A DNA stretch of 64,000 nt from contig CM073550.1 in assembly GCA_037074615.1 (NCBI GenBank), positions 12,356,001 to 12,420,000 on the forward strand, given 5' to 3'. A model generated the notes under the pieces. It was not told the DNA's origin and made no database searches. It saw nothing but the letters and a program-made list of their open reading frames with translations. Below are positions 34,100 to 46,914 of this stretch, piece after piece. The position numbers and the translations under genes were made by a program. The DNA comes from Leucaena leucocephala (lineage: Eukaryota; Streptophyta; Magnoliopsida; Fabales; Fabaceae). The first letter of the stretch is position 1, and every line of letters starts with the position of its first letter.

Positions 34100-37040
34100 T
34101 ATTGAAGAAGTTGGTTTTAGGAAGGAAAGGAAAAAAAAAGTAATGGGGAAAGAAGAGGGTCAATTTTTAAGAGTTAACATCATTTTCCTTCACGATTAAT
34201 CACTTAAATTCCACTTACGGAGTATTTTTGTCTAGTGATTCATTTTTTGGCGGTAGAATGTTCTAATTTTACAAATAAGCAAAAATAATTAGACGGAAAA
34301 GAAACATTTTAAATTAGGTAGATGCTTGCATCTCCATTAAAAAGCACTGAGAAAAATGATTTTTTTTTAAATCTTGTGTGAATTCTGACTGGCTGACTCC
34401 TATAAATGCCGATAAGAGAAAATTATTCAAGGGTAAAATTAAAGGAAAAGTACGGTTAATATTATAAAAAAAAGAAATGAAAAGTAACATATTAGATAAA
34501 TCTAAGGAAAATAAAAAGCCTCGACTGTATAAAAAAGATTCTCATAAAGGATCCAATATTTGTTTAATGAAGCAAATATTTTTTAATATTCTTTTGAAGG
34601 TAATTTTATTTAATATTGGAGGTAATTTTATTCAATGAAGTATTAGGTGTCATGCCAATAAGAATAACATATATGGTAAATAATTATTTCGTATTCTCTA
34701 AAGATGTGAGTTTAATTTTTATTATTATCGTGAGTGTTCTTAGTAATTGATTTTATAAATTTTAGTAAATACTATTTTAATCTTAAGGTTGTGTTATGAC
34801 CTTAATAGAAGATCGGAATCAAATCTAAATTTATTTATACAAAAAAACACAGAAATTGTTGGGCGTCTCTGATAACGAGGACTTAAATGTTTGCCACTTT
34901 GTGAGAAAATAGTATCTTCCAATAAACAATTTTAGATTAGTTAGTTAATCAACTAATTGGTTGGCTATTTGCCTACATAATAGAGGCAGAAATATGCGTC
35001 GGACTAAATGATGTTGGTTTTATCAATATGGGTTGGATTGAGAGAGGGTAGGGACAAATCCAAATTAGATTTTTTTTCCCCTTAATTCGAATCATTGAAC
35101 TCTTTTTAATAGAAACTAAGTGGTATTTTATAACTATATTTAACTCACGAGTTGGCCACTATAAACCATTTCCCCCCCCCCCCCCCCAGTTTGCTTTTAT
35201 TTTACATGGCTGAACACAACATGAACCCTAAAGCTTAAAAAATTCTCAATCAAGAGGCTAAACATTTTTTTTTGTAATTTACTTTTATTTCATAGTAATT
35301 TTTATTTGTGTTATGTATGATAAAAGAGTTATATCTGTAATTACATTTAATAATGTATTCTTTTACTTCTTGTTGCATATGAAGAAGATGATAATAAAGA
35401 ATCAACAATTAACCTTATTTCAAATTCCCAATAAGATTTATATATTATTTTTTTTAATGATTGATGAATGATATATTCATATTATATGATTATGATTGTT
35501 GTCATATTTGTGAAATTTTGATTGTACAATGTGGACATGTGGTATGGATGAACAATAATATGTTATGTTTAGTTGAATGTGGCTTATGTACATATTAAGA
35601 TCAAATAATGTGAATTATGAATCTCGTTTGGATTTGATTTTGAAAAATATCTTATAAAAAAAAGTGATATAAAAGTAATTTTGAATAAATTTTTCTAGAG
35701 AAGAGCTCATGGAAAAAATATAATTATAAATAAATGAATATTTAAATATAAAAAAAAATATTATTGATAAATTACTAAAAATAATATAATTTTATAAAAA
35801 AAAGTAAATCTCATTTAATCTTTTTTTTTTCCCCTCTTACCTTTGTAGACATCAAGTCCACCACTGACAGTCAAGAAAGCACAAGATGATGAAACATAGG
35901 GTATGAATTTGTAGAAAGAGTATATTTTATAAAAATAATTATCATCATGTTCCCAACCATGATGAAGCACAGGACGACGACTATAGTCGAGAAGAATAGG
36001 ATGATGGATCCAACGACTAGATCTGACGAAAAGATGAGACCTCCAAGAACCTCTCTCTGCAACCAAGGCATAACCATGATGAAGAATAGAGCACCAGTCA
36101 GTGAAGCATGAGAAGGAAGTGCAGCGAAGGAAGGAAGAAATCTTGGTCTAGATATGAAGGTGCAGTGAAGGAGGAAGAGGCGGAGGGAAGAGAGAGACTC
36201 GAGCTTTCAAAAATGGTGGATAAGCAGAGAGAGAGAAGAGAGGAGAGAACAATGGAAGAGTAATGGCAAAAGGTGAGACATGACAGAACAAGGATCGTGG
36301 GCAGGGAAACGAGAGAGACTATCCCTAAAAATAAGAATAAAATAGTTTTTTGATCATAAATTATTTTTCTATTCAGAAATTATTTTAAAAAATTTATCTA
36401 AAATTATAGTTTAATCCATAAATTTTTATGAATATATAGGGTTGTTTAATTATTTTTTTTTCAAACTTTAATTTAGACTAAAAACCCTTATAAAGCTATA
36501 GTTTTTTTCAATATTCAAATACATACTATGTAATATATGATATGTATGTGTTATATATTTAGATTTTAGAAATTACTGATTTTTTTGGCGAGGGACAAAT
36601 AATATAGACTAGTACATTTGTTTCCTTTTTTAAATATATATATTATTATATTAAAAATAATTTTATTTAAAATAATATTGGGTATTAAATATAGATATTT
36701 TTCTTAGTGAAAAATTCAAAACATTTCTTTATCACTTAATAAGGAACTAATCTCTTCCACATTAGATCTAACCCTATTGGTGATACATTTACTTTTTTTT
36801 TTTTCGTTATATGATACATTTACTTGTTTAATCTACTCGATTACACCATTGGATTTGAATTGGAAAAATATCAATCTATATAAAAAAATAGGCTGACCCT
36901 GCCCATTGGGCACAATCACCGAAATGGGTCTACCTATATTGTTTAGATTGGCCGTTAATCCCACTTCGACCAAAAAAGTTGGCTCTATACTAATGGTATT
37001 AGATCTAGCTATCATCTTTATGTTCAATTGTAAAAATTGA
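34100..37040. other. Intergenic DNA downstream of the GGP-like gene
   Basis: Contains the SINE relic at 34655-34853, a 16-base C tract at 35172-35187, and a purine-rich block at 35860-36330. That block has long GAAG/GAGAG runs and open frames on the minus strand but no family resemblance. No gene is supported. Confidence 0.45.
34655..34853 (+). mobile_element. Decayed SINE copy, same family as 17710-17881
   Basis: Shares the order GTGAGTTTAATTTTTATTAT (box B region), then TTTTATAAATTTTAGTAAATAC, CTTAAGGTTGTGTTATGACC, AGATCGGAATCAAATCTAA and TTTATTTATACAAAAAAA with the 17.7 kb copy. Most differences are C to T or G to A, which is typical of old methylated copies. Confidence 0.55.
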
Positions 37041-37044
37041 AATA

Positions 37045-37270
37045 TATGATTATTTAAAATATATTTAATTTTTAAAAAATATTATTTTATTATAATTTTA
37101 GTTACGACACTTAAAAATATATCATAGCTATTAAGTACCTAAATTTATACTTGAGGATAATAAACAACTCGTCTTACCTGACATTGATATCGCACAGGAG
37201 AAAATAAGACTTTATTCTATCCTTATATTGTAGATAAGCCCAACCCCTTTTCAAAACTTTTTGTACAGAA
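37045..37270 (+). mobile_element. Partly decayed copy of the 47.9 kb SINE family
   Basis: The 3' half keeps recognisable words of the young copy: ACTCGTCTTACCTGACATTG, TATCGC, GATAAGCCCAACCCC, CAAAACTTTTTGTACA. The 5' half is AT-converted. It is intermediate in decay between the fresh copy at 47828-48096 and the copies at 26280-26460 and 45655-45880. Confidence 0.6.
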
Positions 37271-40200
37271 AAAAGTATTAGATCTAGCAAGATACTAAAA
37301 TTTGAATCCCTATTAGATAAAATATTTATATTTAGTATTCGATAATATTTTAAATAGGAGAATATATATGCTAAATAAGAAAGAAAGAAATAGTAGGCTT
37401 TGTCAACTAATATAAATAAAATTTAGTAGGAGTAATTAGTCCCTCATAATGTGCTAGAATATGTTTAAATTTTTACTAAAAAAATATCATATTTAATAGA
37501 TAATAATACATTCTATAGAAGCGCAATTATTTGTATATTTTTTTAAATTTTACATAACCTCTTTATTGAAAAAAAAAAGCATAAAAAATTACACTAATCA
37601 AGAGAGGAGACAGATCCATTTCCAACGATCTGTGAATGACGTGGCATTATGTTGACGATAACATCATCAAAATTAAAAGCAGCGTCGCTCTACTTTTCTA
37701 GGAACATCATTTAATCTTTTCTTCCTCTTGTTCTATTATCTAACACGTTTTCTTATATTTCTACACTCATTGGAAACATAATGTTACCTGCCAGAAATAT
37801 TATTATTTTTTATACAAAAAAGGTTAAATATCCAAAATAAATTATTAAATTAATAGAAAATCAAATCCCAAATACTCATTTACTATAAAAATTTTAAATA
37901 TTGAGAACGCTCATATAAATAATCATATTATTTAACCTATCTTTTACCAACATATTTATATTAAATTAGGAAAACAAAAGAAGGGATTTCAATGGAGGGC
38001 CCAAATTTGGTTCTTATTTTGACGATTGATTCCCCTCAGATTACACAAAGCTATTGGCCAACAGATGAAAGAACTTTTATTTATGTCGTAAATCACCTCT
38101 GAAAATCAACGAATGATGCAAGTCATATTCTTGTGGTGCACAATCACAACATTTCTCTTCAGTATATTTGGATGAAAAGAAAAAAAATAAAGAAAAAATA
38201 TTGGGAGAGAATATTATGAAAGAAGTTTTCTTAAAATAGTAAAAAATTATTATTTTTAACTGTTTTTTCTCCTAATATTATTTCTTCCATAATATTCTCC
38301 CCATCCAAACATAGGGTAAGTTGAAACGAAACAGGTAGAAGATATAAACTGGCTATGAAGCTTAACATGAAAAATTATGATCGAATGGAGTTTTTTTTTT
38401 TTTCCTTTTCATTTTAGATAAGGCCATGGCAAAGGAAGCTAGATTTTAGAGAAAAATAGGTACAGACGCATAATGAAGGGAAAAATCCCATAAAATACTA
38501 AATGAATTCTAAAATTCTAAAAAGTTATAAGAATATATAAAAAGATAGATTAATTATAAATAACAATATGATATTTCAATATTTATAGGAAAAGATACAA
38601 ACGCTTATGAGTTGTGAGTATTAACTATACTAATAATAAAATTAATTTGTAATAATTTTAAATATTTTAATAATGAGATTGATTATTTCTTTTAATAAGT
38701 TAATGGTTTAAATAATTAGATTAGATTATAGGCATTAATTACTTTAGTAACAAAATTAATAAATAATGATTTTAACCATTTTATTAATAAGATTAATTAT
38801 TCTGTTGAACAATTTTGTAACATATACTATTGATTACACTAAATTGATACGTGTTACTAATCTTCCATCGAACAATGAGAGGGAAGATTGAGGAGGATGA
38901 CCCTGCAGTATTACCCGAGGAAGTTTCCGACGGCCTTGAAGTACGAGAAGAATGGGACTGGGGAGGAGGAGTCGAATTCGATTGATGAATGAATGATGGG
39001 TGATATGGAGATAGAGGTGTGACTGAGGAGTCTTTCTGTTCGTTTAATCTTTGCTTGTATGTGGTTCATTCCTTCCCTGTTTGAATCTGTTGTTAATGGC
39101 CGCCATTGATGGCGGTGGAGTTTTCTGGACGGTGGCCAACGATGGGGTTGAGCTTTGTTCGACTAATGGTTTGAGTTTCTTTTTTTTTTTTAAAAAAAAA
39201 ATCATAGTTATTTTTCTCTGTCTTCTTCACCTTCGATGGATTTTTGTCTCTGATTATTTCTTCATCTTCGACTGAAACTACATGTAGGCCGTGATTTTAG
39301 TTCGCAATTATATTTTCTTCTTTTTTGAAATTTTGGTACATGCAGTGCTCTGTGTTTTGATTTATTGTTTTTTCTTTTTTTTTAAAGAAAATACATATCC
39401 ACATCACCTAATTTTGTACAGTCAACATATCACATAAGGACAATTAACGGTATTAATGCCACGTAAGAAAATTTAACACCATACAAATTAACGGTATCTA
39501 TGTTTAAAAGTGGAGAGACCAAAATAAAAATGATTTCAAATGGTATTTTTGGGTGCGTTAATTCTGTGAAATTCAAAATTGTGCGTCAGCAAACATAGAT
39601 GCTTTTAATCTAAGGATGGGACTCTGGCAAAAAGGGGACGTCCTTGTTTTTGTCGAGGGTTACCAGGAGAAACTGTGAAACCATGAAGACGATCCTGATG
39701 AGGTAATTATACTTGTTGCCTCTTAATGTAAAAAGTGTTCCTTATTTCCTGATAGAGGAATTCTCAGAATTCCTTATCCATTGGCAGGAAATTCAATTAA
39801 AGAAGGCTACAGAAAAAGGAAACAGATACTCTCCCAAAAGGCCTGTGCCAGTCAAGCTTCATAACATAATCAAATTGCAAATGAATCATCAATTGAACAT
39901 AACTTGTTCAAGCCAATATGGTTTGTTTGGCTGCTTCATGAGCATCACAACCCATTCACGAATAGGATAACATGTCTCAAGATCTACGGTGTATTTAGAT
40001 TAACGATAGTAAAAGTAATTATTTTTTAATCTTGACTTTTATAAAAGTCAAATTGAATAACATAATTTATGTTTGAATAGATTTTTGTAAAAAAGTCAAT
40101 TTAATACAAATTTATTTAAATAAATATTTAAAATAGGGAAAAAAAAAATAAAGACAAAATAGTTAGAAGTAACTACATGTTACTTTTAACTGTTAGCTCA

Positions 40201-40314
40201 TAAACCCATCAATTTAGAGACAATGTCAAACATGTTGTTAGATCAAAATTAGCTCTTCCCCCTTCCACGATAATACCAAAAACACCCTCTAATGGTTGCT
40301 GTTTGAAACTCTTT
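37271..40314. other. Intergenic DNA with a short MITE and gene-like scraps
   Basis: Positions 38165-38320 look like a small MITE (inverted ends ATTTGGATGAAAAG and CCCATCCAAACATAG). Positions 38877-38985 hold a GC-richer segment with two open frames (one Asp/Glu-rich, one Lys/Tyr-rich), possibly a relic of a gene end. Positions 39600-39965 have an open frame with balanced composition (FLIHWQEIQLKKATEKG) that I cannot place. None of these is supported as a gene. Confidence 0.35.
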
Positions 40315-40317
40315 TAA

Positions 40318-41942
40318 GGCCGTGTTTGATATATGGATTTGGAGGTGTGGGACTCGGACTGGATCAGGGATTAAACCAATTTGTATAGCTTGGTATATGG
40401 TATTGAGAATATTTGGGGATTAGAAAATATCATAGTAAGGATTGAGCAAACCTTGGTATTGCTTTTTCCATTATGGGTTTGAAACTTCTGAAGACAAAAA
40501 TATCCTTGTTTATAATAATTTATGGACAAAAGTACCCTTCTCAATTATGCCCTAGATTAACACATCTCTTCTCATCGATCTCCCCATCGCTACTCGCTCT
40601 CCATTTCTCGCAAAAGTGGTCACTCTTTCCATGGCAGTCGCTCTCTTCCTATAACTGATTAGGGTTTCGTCTTCCAATATTTATGGACAGCATAAAATAT
40701 CCCTGTTCGTCAATTGATTATTTTTCTTAGTACATGTGAGTATATCCGTTGATCCTTGCTTTCAATGCATAAAATTTGGTTATCCATTGATCACGCCGAT
40801 CCCTCTTCCTCGTAATTTTCTTTTAAAAATAAAAAAAAAATTACCTTGTTTAGTTCTTGTATGTACTATTTAGAGAAAAAGACAATTAAAGACATTTTAA
40901 AATTTAAAATGATAAAAAGGATATTTGAATTTTAAAAATAATAAATTAAATTTTTTGTCCAATCTATCATTTATAAATTTAGGATAAAAGATAAAATTAT
41001 CATTTAGTCATTTATAACTCGTGTAATAGAATTTAAAACTTAAATAATAGTTTTGATAACTCTATATAAAATATTTATAACTCTAAAATTAGAACTAATT
41101 GTTTTCGGGTTTACAACTTGACTAATGTCATTTATAACTTCAGTAATAGTTTTGATAACTTTAGTTAAGATATTTACAACTCTAAAATTATAACTAATTA
41201 TTTTTTGGGTTTACAACTCTTGCAATGAGATTTACAACTTCAATAATAGTTTTCACAACTCTCCCTAAGATATTTACAAATTTAAAATTAGAATTAATTT
41301 CTTTCGGGTTTATAATTCCTCTAATAGCATTTATAACTTTAGTTAATACATTTAAAACTCTGAAATTATAACTAATTATTTTTGAGTTTGCAATTCCTTC
41401 AATAGAATTTATAACTTCAATAATAATTTTCACAATTATCCCTAAGACATTTATAACTCTAACAACGTATTTACAATTTATTTTAAATTTATAACTCTTA
41501 TAATGAAGATAATTTAATCTTTTTACCTAAATTTATAAAAGATATATTAGACCTCATACCCAATTTATTATTTTAAATATTCATATATCCATTTTATCTT
41601 TTTCAAATTCACATGTATTTTATTATCTTTTTCCCTTTTATTTATTGTTCTTCCCTTGTCGAATCTCAGGATTTAATAATTGTTCTTCGTTTACTTTCAA
41701 CACCCTGTTCAAAACGGCAAGAGCATGGAGGAAGAGGAAGCAAGGACGTAGATGCTGTTTTTGGGTTATATAAGAGGCATTGTAGTCATTTTATAATTTA
41801 TAACTAATTATAAAATAAAATTAATTTAAGCATTCACTCTAACTATTATTTCATACCAGATAATTTTAAAACCACATTCTCACTCCCAATATCAATTAAA
41901 ATCTCAATTTATCAAAATTCAAGTCTGCATACCAACTGGGCC
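40318..41942. mobile_element. Tourist/Harbinger-like non-autonomous element, 1.6 kb
   Basis: TAA target duplications (40315-40317 and 41943-41945) bracket ends GGCCGTGTTTGATAT and, reverse-complemented on the right, GGCCCAGTTGGTAT. This is the Harbinger signature. The interior has no transposase. It holds a scrap with start-like sequence near 40630 and a degenerate tandem array at 41000-41510. Confidence 0.65.
41000..41510. repeat. Degenerate tandem repeat, about five units
   Basis: Units of roughly 80-100 bp repeat the words TTTATAACTTCAATAATAG, TTTACAACTCTAAAATTA and AACTAATTNTTTTCGGGTTT. Repeated landmarks occur near 41081, 41180, 41281 and 41358. The array lies inside the Harbinger-like element and produces a repetitive Ile/Asn/Val open frame on the minus strand that is not a gene. 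Confidence 0.7.
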
Positions 41943-41945
41943 TAA

Positions 41946-42655
41946 AGGTTTGGCTAAGGATGAGTTTCAGTAAAGCTTCCCCACTTGAACTTGGAGGCAA
42001 TATTTGCAATGTAAGCTTGTAATTCAAGACGAAGCTTTGAAAGGATTCCATTAAAACCACAATGCCATGTTCTGGTGTAGGGGTCCTTTGGGTTTGATCT
42101 TTGATACCTCATCTCCCCTTTTATCTCTGATTAACTTAATTTCGTAAGGGATGGAATTAATTTTGTTAGGGATGGAATCCTTAACCCTACTGTTAGGCAA
42201 GTCAAGTTTATTTAGCTGGCAAAACAAGAAAAAAACGGCTCAGAGAACAAATTACAAACGGTGGTAAAGCCTATGTGGGCAGATCCATCTAACTTGAACC
42301 CTTTTCGGCCATGTATAGGTAGGAAAATAAGAGTTGTTTCAATGTCATAGTCTAATGTGATTAATATTATCATTAAATGTTTAAACACAAACTTGTATCG
42401 CTAAACCATCAACAGATCCACATACAACGCAGACTTTGCGATAACCAATGATCAAAATAGCAACAAATGAATAAGAATTGTTCATGCAAAAGTCTTTTTC
42501 ATCATATTCCATATATAAAGGCTTTATTTAAACGAAGTCAACAATCACACATGGAATAATCTTAACCATCTAAGACAGTCTAGGACAGTAACACTGACGC
42601 TGACTCGTGGAGGAGATAATTCTATGGCAGAAGGGTAGAAAATAGGAAGAATAAT
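41946..42655. other. Short intergenic / 3' region of the CHCH gene
   Basis: No gene is recognised. The part nearest 42656 (about 42480-42655) is probably the 3' untranslated region of the minus-strand CHCH gene. The rest is ordinary AT-rich DNA. Confidence 0.4.
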
Positions 42656-44751
42656 TCAAGCACTCAATGAGGCGCCAGAGTTCTTCCTGCACTCTGCTAG
42701 CATATCCATGTAGAATTGGCACTTGCTAATGTCATTCCCGTAGCTGTTCAGGCACTGCAAGAAAATAATTCAACATCTCTAATGTCAGAAAATATTAAGA
42801 TGAAATTACTAAGCAACAGCAGGAATAGGAACATTAATGAGTGTATATCAGTGATTCTCTTGAAGAAAGATCAAATTTCGAACATATTTGGCCTATAACT
42901 GCATTCTGAAACCAATGACATAATCACACTGGTCCGTTTACTCAGTATATCATCAACTGAAAGCTTGAGCAGTATATATTATACTGGTATCATAATGATC
43001 CAATCCCTACGAACTCATATGCATTAATGACTAACTACCAGTGATTTTCTTTAAGAAACTATGAATTATAATTTAAAACATAATAGGGAACTGTTAAAAA
43101 GTAAGGACCTTACATACAAATATTACATGTCTTGTAGAATTTTAATCAAACAGTTATTTACTGCTGCTTAAGATATTTTTATACTATTGTCTTATCAAAG
43201 CATACAAGTCAAAACATTAATTGAATTGGTGAATTTGTGTTTAAATTCATCTTAAAATGATTTATTCAGTTGCGCAAGTTAAGGTTTGATTTACAAGACA
43301 TAAGTCATAACACAGATGGCCCAGAACAGGTAAGAAATGCATACATCTTGGAAGGCCTTTGTGTGAACACCACAGGCATCGCTACCAAAACTATTTGCAG
43401 TTGGTGCAGGGGCGGCAGCAGCAGCCTCAGTGACAACTGTTTCATGTTGAACAGTACGGGGACCCATCACAGCATCCACAGCCCTGTGTGCTACAGAACT
43501 ACCAGTTCCAAAAGCCATGCCTACCAACAATTTTTTTTCATCCATTAAGCACAAAGAAATTCATTTTCAGATGTTCCCATCCCTTACATGAAAATGAAAT
43601 AATCACATTTACTAACATACCCTGAGCAATGGTTGAACCAATGCCGCCAAGCATAGAGCCACCACTGCCGCTCTGAGCGGGAGCTGGAGGAGGAGCATGG
43701 TGAGCTACATTAAGACACAGCCAAGGTTAGGCAAAAATTAAACTACTTAAAGTTTATGGTCGAGTAATATAAAATTGTGTCACAACAAACTTTTTAGAAG
43801 GTACATTAGACCTTCACAAATATTTGGATTTAAGAACAGCTTTAATTGTGGAGAAAAAACAGTCAAACTTTTCGGAAGTCATGGTGAACAGCTTAACTTT
43901 GTGGACCAAAACGAAAAAAATGGACAGTTTAACCGTTTGTTGCATCATATTCTTCTTTACCTGGTTGAGGAGGGGGATTACGACGAGGTGCTGGGCGTGA
44001 AGATCTTCCTGCAAAGATAACCATATCACAACGGATCACACAACTAGATCATGACTCCTCAGTTCAAGATACAGAGATTGTTAATTAGTTAGTTCATGAA
44101 TTCCAGAATTTTTAGCAACAAGACCAAAAATAATTATAATACAGCGAACGTTAAGATGAACGGGGCCCACATACATTTCAAATGTTTAACTAAAAACAAT
44201 GTTCAAGTTCTGCTAAGACATTGTCGTTTGCTATATCACAGTCCGCAGAGTTGAAACCATAATAACCACAAATCACAAATTACGATAGAAACCTGATTAG
44301 AATCAAAGTATTGTCAACAAAGGGGCAAACTACGATTTTGCCAACCCCCCCCCCCTTAAAAATCTTGCTTACATAATCATCGACTTGCTCAATAAGCACC
44401 CCACGCATCACAAGAAATGAGAGCATATTCATCAACATATGAAAGTTAACGGATTAAAAAACTCATTCCCTGTACACCGTACAGGGTTTCCCATTTTTCG
44501 GGAAAGACGAAACCAACATTTAAGCAAAAGCATACATGTATAGAGTCCATCGAAAAAAAAACTTTCAAGAGATCGACATAGAACCCTAAAAATCCCAACT
44601 TTCTTCGATAATGAATCGGGAAAAAGAAAACCCTAGATATCATCGAAGAGCTAATCCGATAGATTCCTAATAGATTAGTGTCCAGAAGATGAACACGATA
44701 TGTAAATCGATTTGAGGTCAGAAATTTACCACCGGAGCTGCGGCGAGGCAT
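42656..44751 (-). CDS. Twin CX9C (CHCH) mitochondrial protein, AT12CYS / CHCHD2-CHCHD10 / Mix17 family
   Basis: Five exons on the minus strand (44751-44730, 44008-43961, 43704-43621, 43520-43345, 42754-42656), all GT-AG, encode 142 residues. The N-terminus is basic and Ser/Arg/Pro-rich (MPRRSSGGRSS, then PAPRRNPPPQP), as in mitochondrial targeting regions. A Gly-rich hydrophobic segment follows (SMLGGIGSTIAQGMAFGTG, about 40-58). The C-terminal CHCH domain has Cys101-X9-Cys111 and Cys122-X9-Cys132, the twin CX9C pattern that forms two disulfides in the intermembrane space through the Mia40 pathway. Length and layout match Arabidopsis AT12CYS proteins, linked to respiratory stress signalling, and animal CHCHD2/10. 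All cysteines are present and the frame is open, so the gene looks functional. Intron 1 has a C tract (44345-44355). Confidence 0.93.
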
Positions 44752-44869
44752 GGTTAGGGTATGGGGTTGAGGCGGCGGAGGACGAGATTGAGAGACGAAG
44801 AATATCTGAGAAGGAACCGCCGAATATGCTGTTGCAGAAATATTAGCCTCAAAACCCTTAAATGGCAAA

Positions 44870-45700
44870 ATTTATAGCCAGGCCCACAATAAAATTATGA
44901 GTTGTGGATTAGGGGTTTAGTTAAAAAACAACTTCTAGAACAATTCAGATTGTGTCAACGTGTAAGTAGAGTATTGGTTGATTTTAGGTCGTTGACGTGT
45001 TGCATTTCCTATTGTATGCTTGTATGGCAAAAAACAAATTATGCTTTTGATTTTTTTTTTGTCAGATTTTATTTGGATAATCTAAATTTAATATTTTTAT
45101 CTTTATTTATTTAAAAAAATTATTTTAATATATATAAAATCTAGAATAAAATAATCTTTTAACTGTTTTTTTTTTCAAAAAATGATTCTTTTTATTTAGA
45201 AAATATTATTTAAAAAAATATTAAATCTAAACTGTGAATATATAGAGAATCCAAATAAAACAAGCTTTGATGAGCATCTAAACCACCTTTATTATCATCA
45301 TCACACGCTGAGAAAGGTGTCTCTTTTGCAAGAAAGAGGACCTTTGATATTTTTCCTTTTCTTTCTTTGTTGCAAAACACAAAGAATAATTAATAGGAGT
45401 TAGATTGAATAGAAAATATTAATCTTCTATAATATAATAAATTAATATTTAAATTTTTATTAAAAAAATCTATATTTAATTTAATATATGTTTCTAATAT
45501 AATTGTTCTCAATGTTATATATGCTTAAAAAAACTGCAGCAAAGGATAAGCCCAAATAAATTTTCAAATATGATTGGACCTTGCGGAACACTCCAACAAA
45601 TCTCAATTTAAATTTTTTATTATTCAGCTCCCGGAATGAGATAAGATTATTTAAATTATTTACAACGTATTTAATTTTTAAAAAATATTATTTTATTATA
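44870..45700. other. AT-rich intergenic DNA upstream of the CHCH gene
   Basis: The first 100-150 bases upstream of 44751 presumably hold the CHCH promoter and leader. The remainder is AT-rich with no supported gene. Confidence 0.4.
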
Positions 45701-45880
45701 ATTTTAATTATAATATTTAGAGAGATATTTTAATTTTTAGATGTCTAAATTAATACCTAAAAATAATTAATAGTTCACATTTACAAATATTAATATTATT
45801 TAGAAAAAATAGAGATTTTATCTTACATTTAGATAGTAGGTAATAATAACTATTTTTCAAAAAATTTTATATAAAAAAAT
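45655..45880 (+). mobile_element. AT-converted SINE copy (same family as 47828-48096)
   Basis: Aligns block for block with the reverse complement of the young copy: TTTTAGATGTCTAAATTAAT for CTTGGATGCCTAGATTTAC, GAAAAAATAGAGATTTTATC for AAAAGAAGGGAGACTTCACC, TTAGATAGTAGGTAA for TTAGATCGTGGGTGA. Almost all changes are C to T or G to A. It forms the outer part of the left arm of the inverted duplication at 45705-46140. Confidence 0.6.
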
Positions 45881-46140
45881 TATTATTTATATAATCATTC
45901 ATATTATATATATATGGCATAAATATTTATTTTTTTAATTTATAAAATATATTTTTAATTCTGTAATACTAATCTATTAGCCTCTTTCATAAGCTAAAAA
46001 TGTTGACTCAACTAATTTAAATAGTAATTTTACTATTAAATATTAATAAAATATATTTAAATTTAATTATTTAATATAATATTTTTTATATAAATTTAGA
46101 GGACTAAATATATATTTTAGAATTATCACTTTTATCATAA
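45705..46140 (+). repeat. Left arm of a 435 bp inverted duplication
   Basis: Near-identical in reverse complement to 46476-46908, with only scattered substitutions. The outer end of this arm begins TAATTATAATATTTAGAGAG; the inner end is AATTATCACTTTTATCATAA. The spacer (46141-46475) contains the first copy of the direct repeat described separately. A transcript across both arms could fold into a long hairpin. Confidence 0.85.
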
Positions 46141-46244
46141 AAAATTTTGAAAAACTATTTTGCACGTTCCTATACTTTTTTTTTAATTTTTAATTTGAAA
46201 CTTACAATTTTTTTATCTTTAATAAAGCATTTAACTGGATTCTG

Positions 46245-46470
46245 TTTTTTTTTTTACAAAGCATTTAACTCTGTTATGTTAGAACAAATAACCTCTATAC
46301 AAAGACTAATAGTGCCAATATTTATAAGACTAATAGTGGTAACAGATAATATTTAAAGATTTACTAAGACATTATTTGGTTGGGGAGTTTTTAGAAGAAA
46401 AGGTAGAGTAGAAGAGATATAAAATTATTAAGAGATAATGTTAAAATTTTATCAGATTTTTATTTTTTTA
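46245..46470 (+). repeat. Direct repeat copy 1, with truncated MITE end
   Basis: About 225 bp nearly identical to 46915-47145. From 46368 onward it is the left end of a Tourist-like MITE (GACATTATTTGGTTGGGGAG) that breaks off where the inverted arm begins. Confidence 0.85.
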
Positions 46471-46475
46471 TTTTT

Positions 46476-46908
46476 TTATGACAAAATTGATAATTCTAAA
46501 ATATATATTTAGTCATCTAAATTTATATAAAAAATATATTAAATAATTTAATTTAAATATATTTTATCAATATTTAATAGTAAAATTACTATTTAAATTA
46601 GTTGAGTCAACATTTTTAGCTTAGGAAAGAGGCTGATACTATTAGCATTACAGACTTAAGAATACATTTTATAAATTAAAAAAATAAATATTTATGCCAT
46701 ATATATATAATATGAGTGATTATATAAATAATAATTTTTGTATAAATTTTTTTGAAAAATAGTTGTTATTACCCACGATCTAAATGTAAGATAAAATCTC
46801 TATTTTTTCTAAATAATATTAATATTCGTCAATGTGAGCTATTAATTACTTTTAGGTATTAACTTAGACATCTAAAAATTAAAATATCTCTCTAAATATT
46901 ATAATTTA
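46476..46908 (-). repeat. Right arm of the 435 bp inverted duplication
   Basis: Inverted copy of 45705-46140. It starts TTATGACAAAATTGATAATT and ends TCTCTAAATATTATAATTTA. It interrupts the sequence joining the first direct-repeat copy to the rest of the MITE whose complete version lies at 47046-47432. Confidence 0.85.
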
Positions 46909-46914
46909 GATTTC

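Noticed and set aside
36780..36824. GATACATTTACTT duplicated on both sides of a short T tract
   Set aside because: The interval is about 20 bases, too short for a mobile element; probably a slippage duplication.
41194..41433. 79-codon Ile/Val/Asn-rich repetitive ORF
   Set aside because: It is the translation of the tandem repeat array at 41000-41510.
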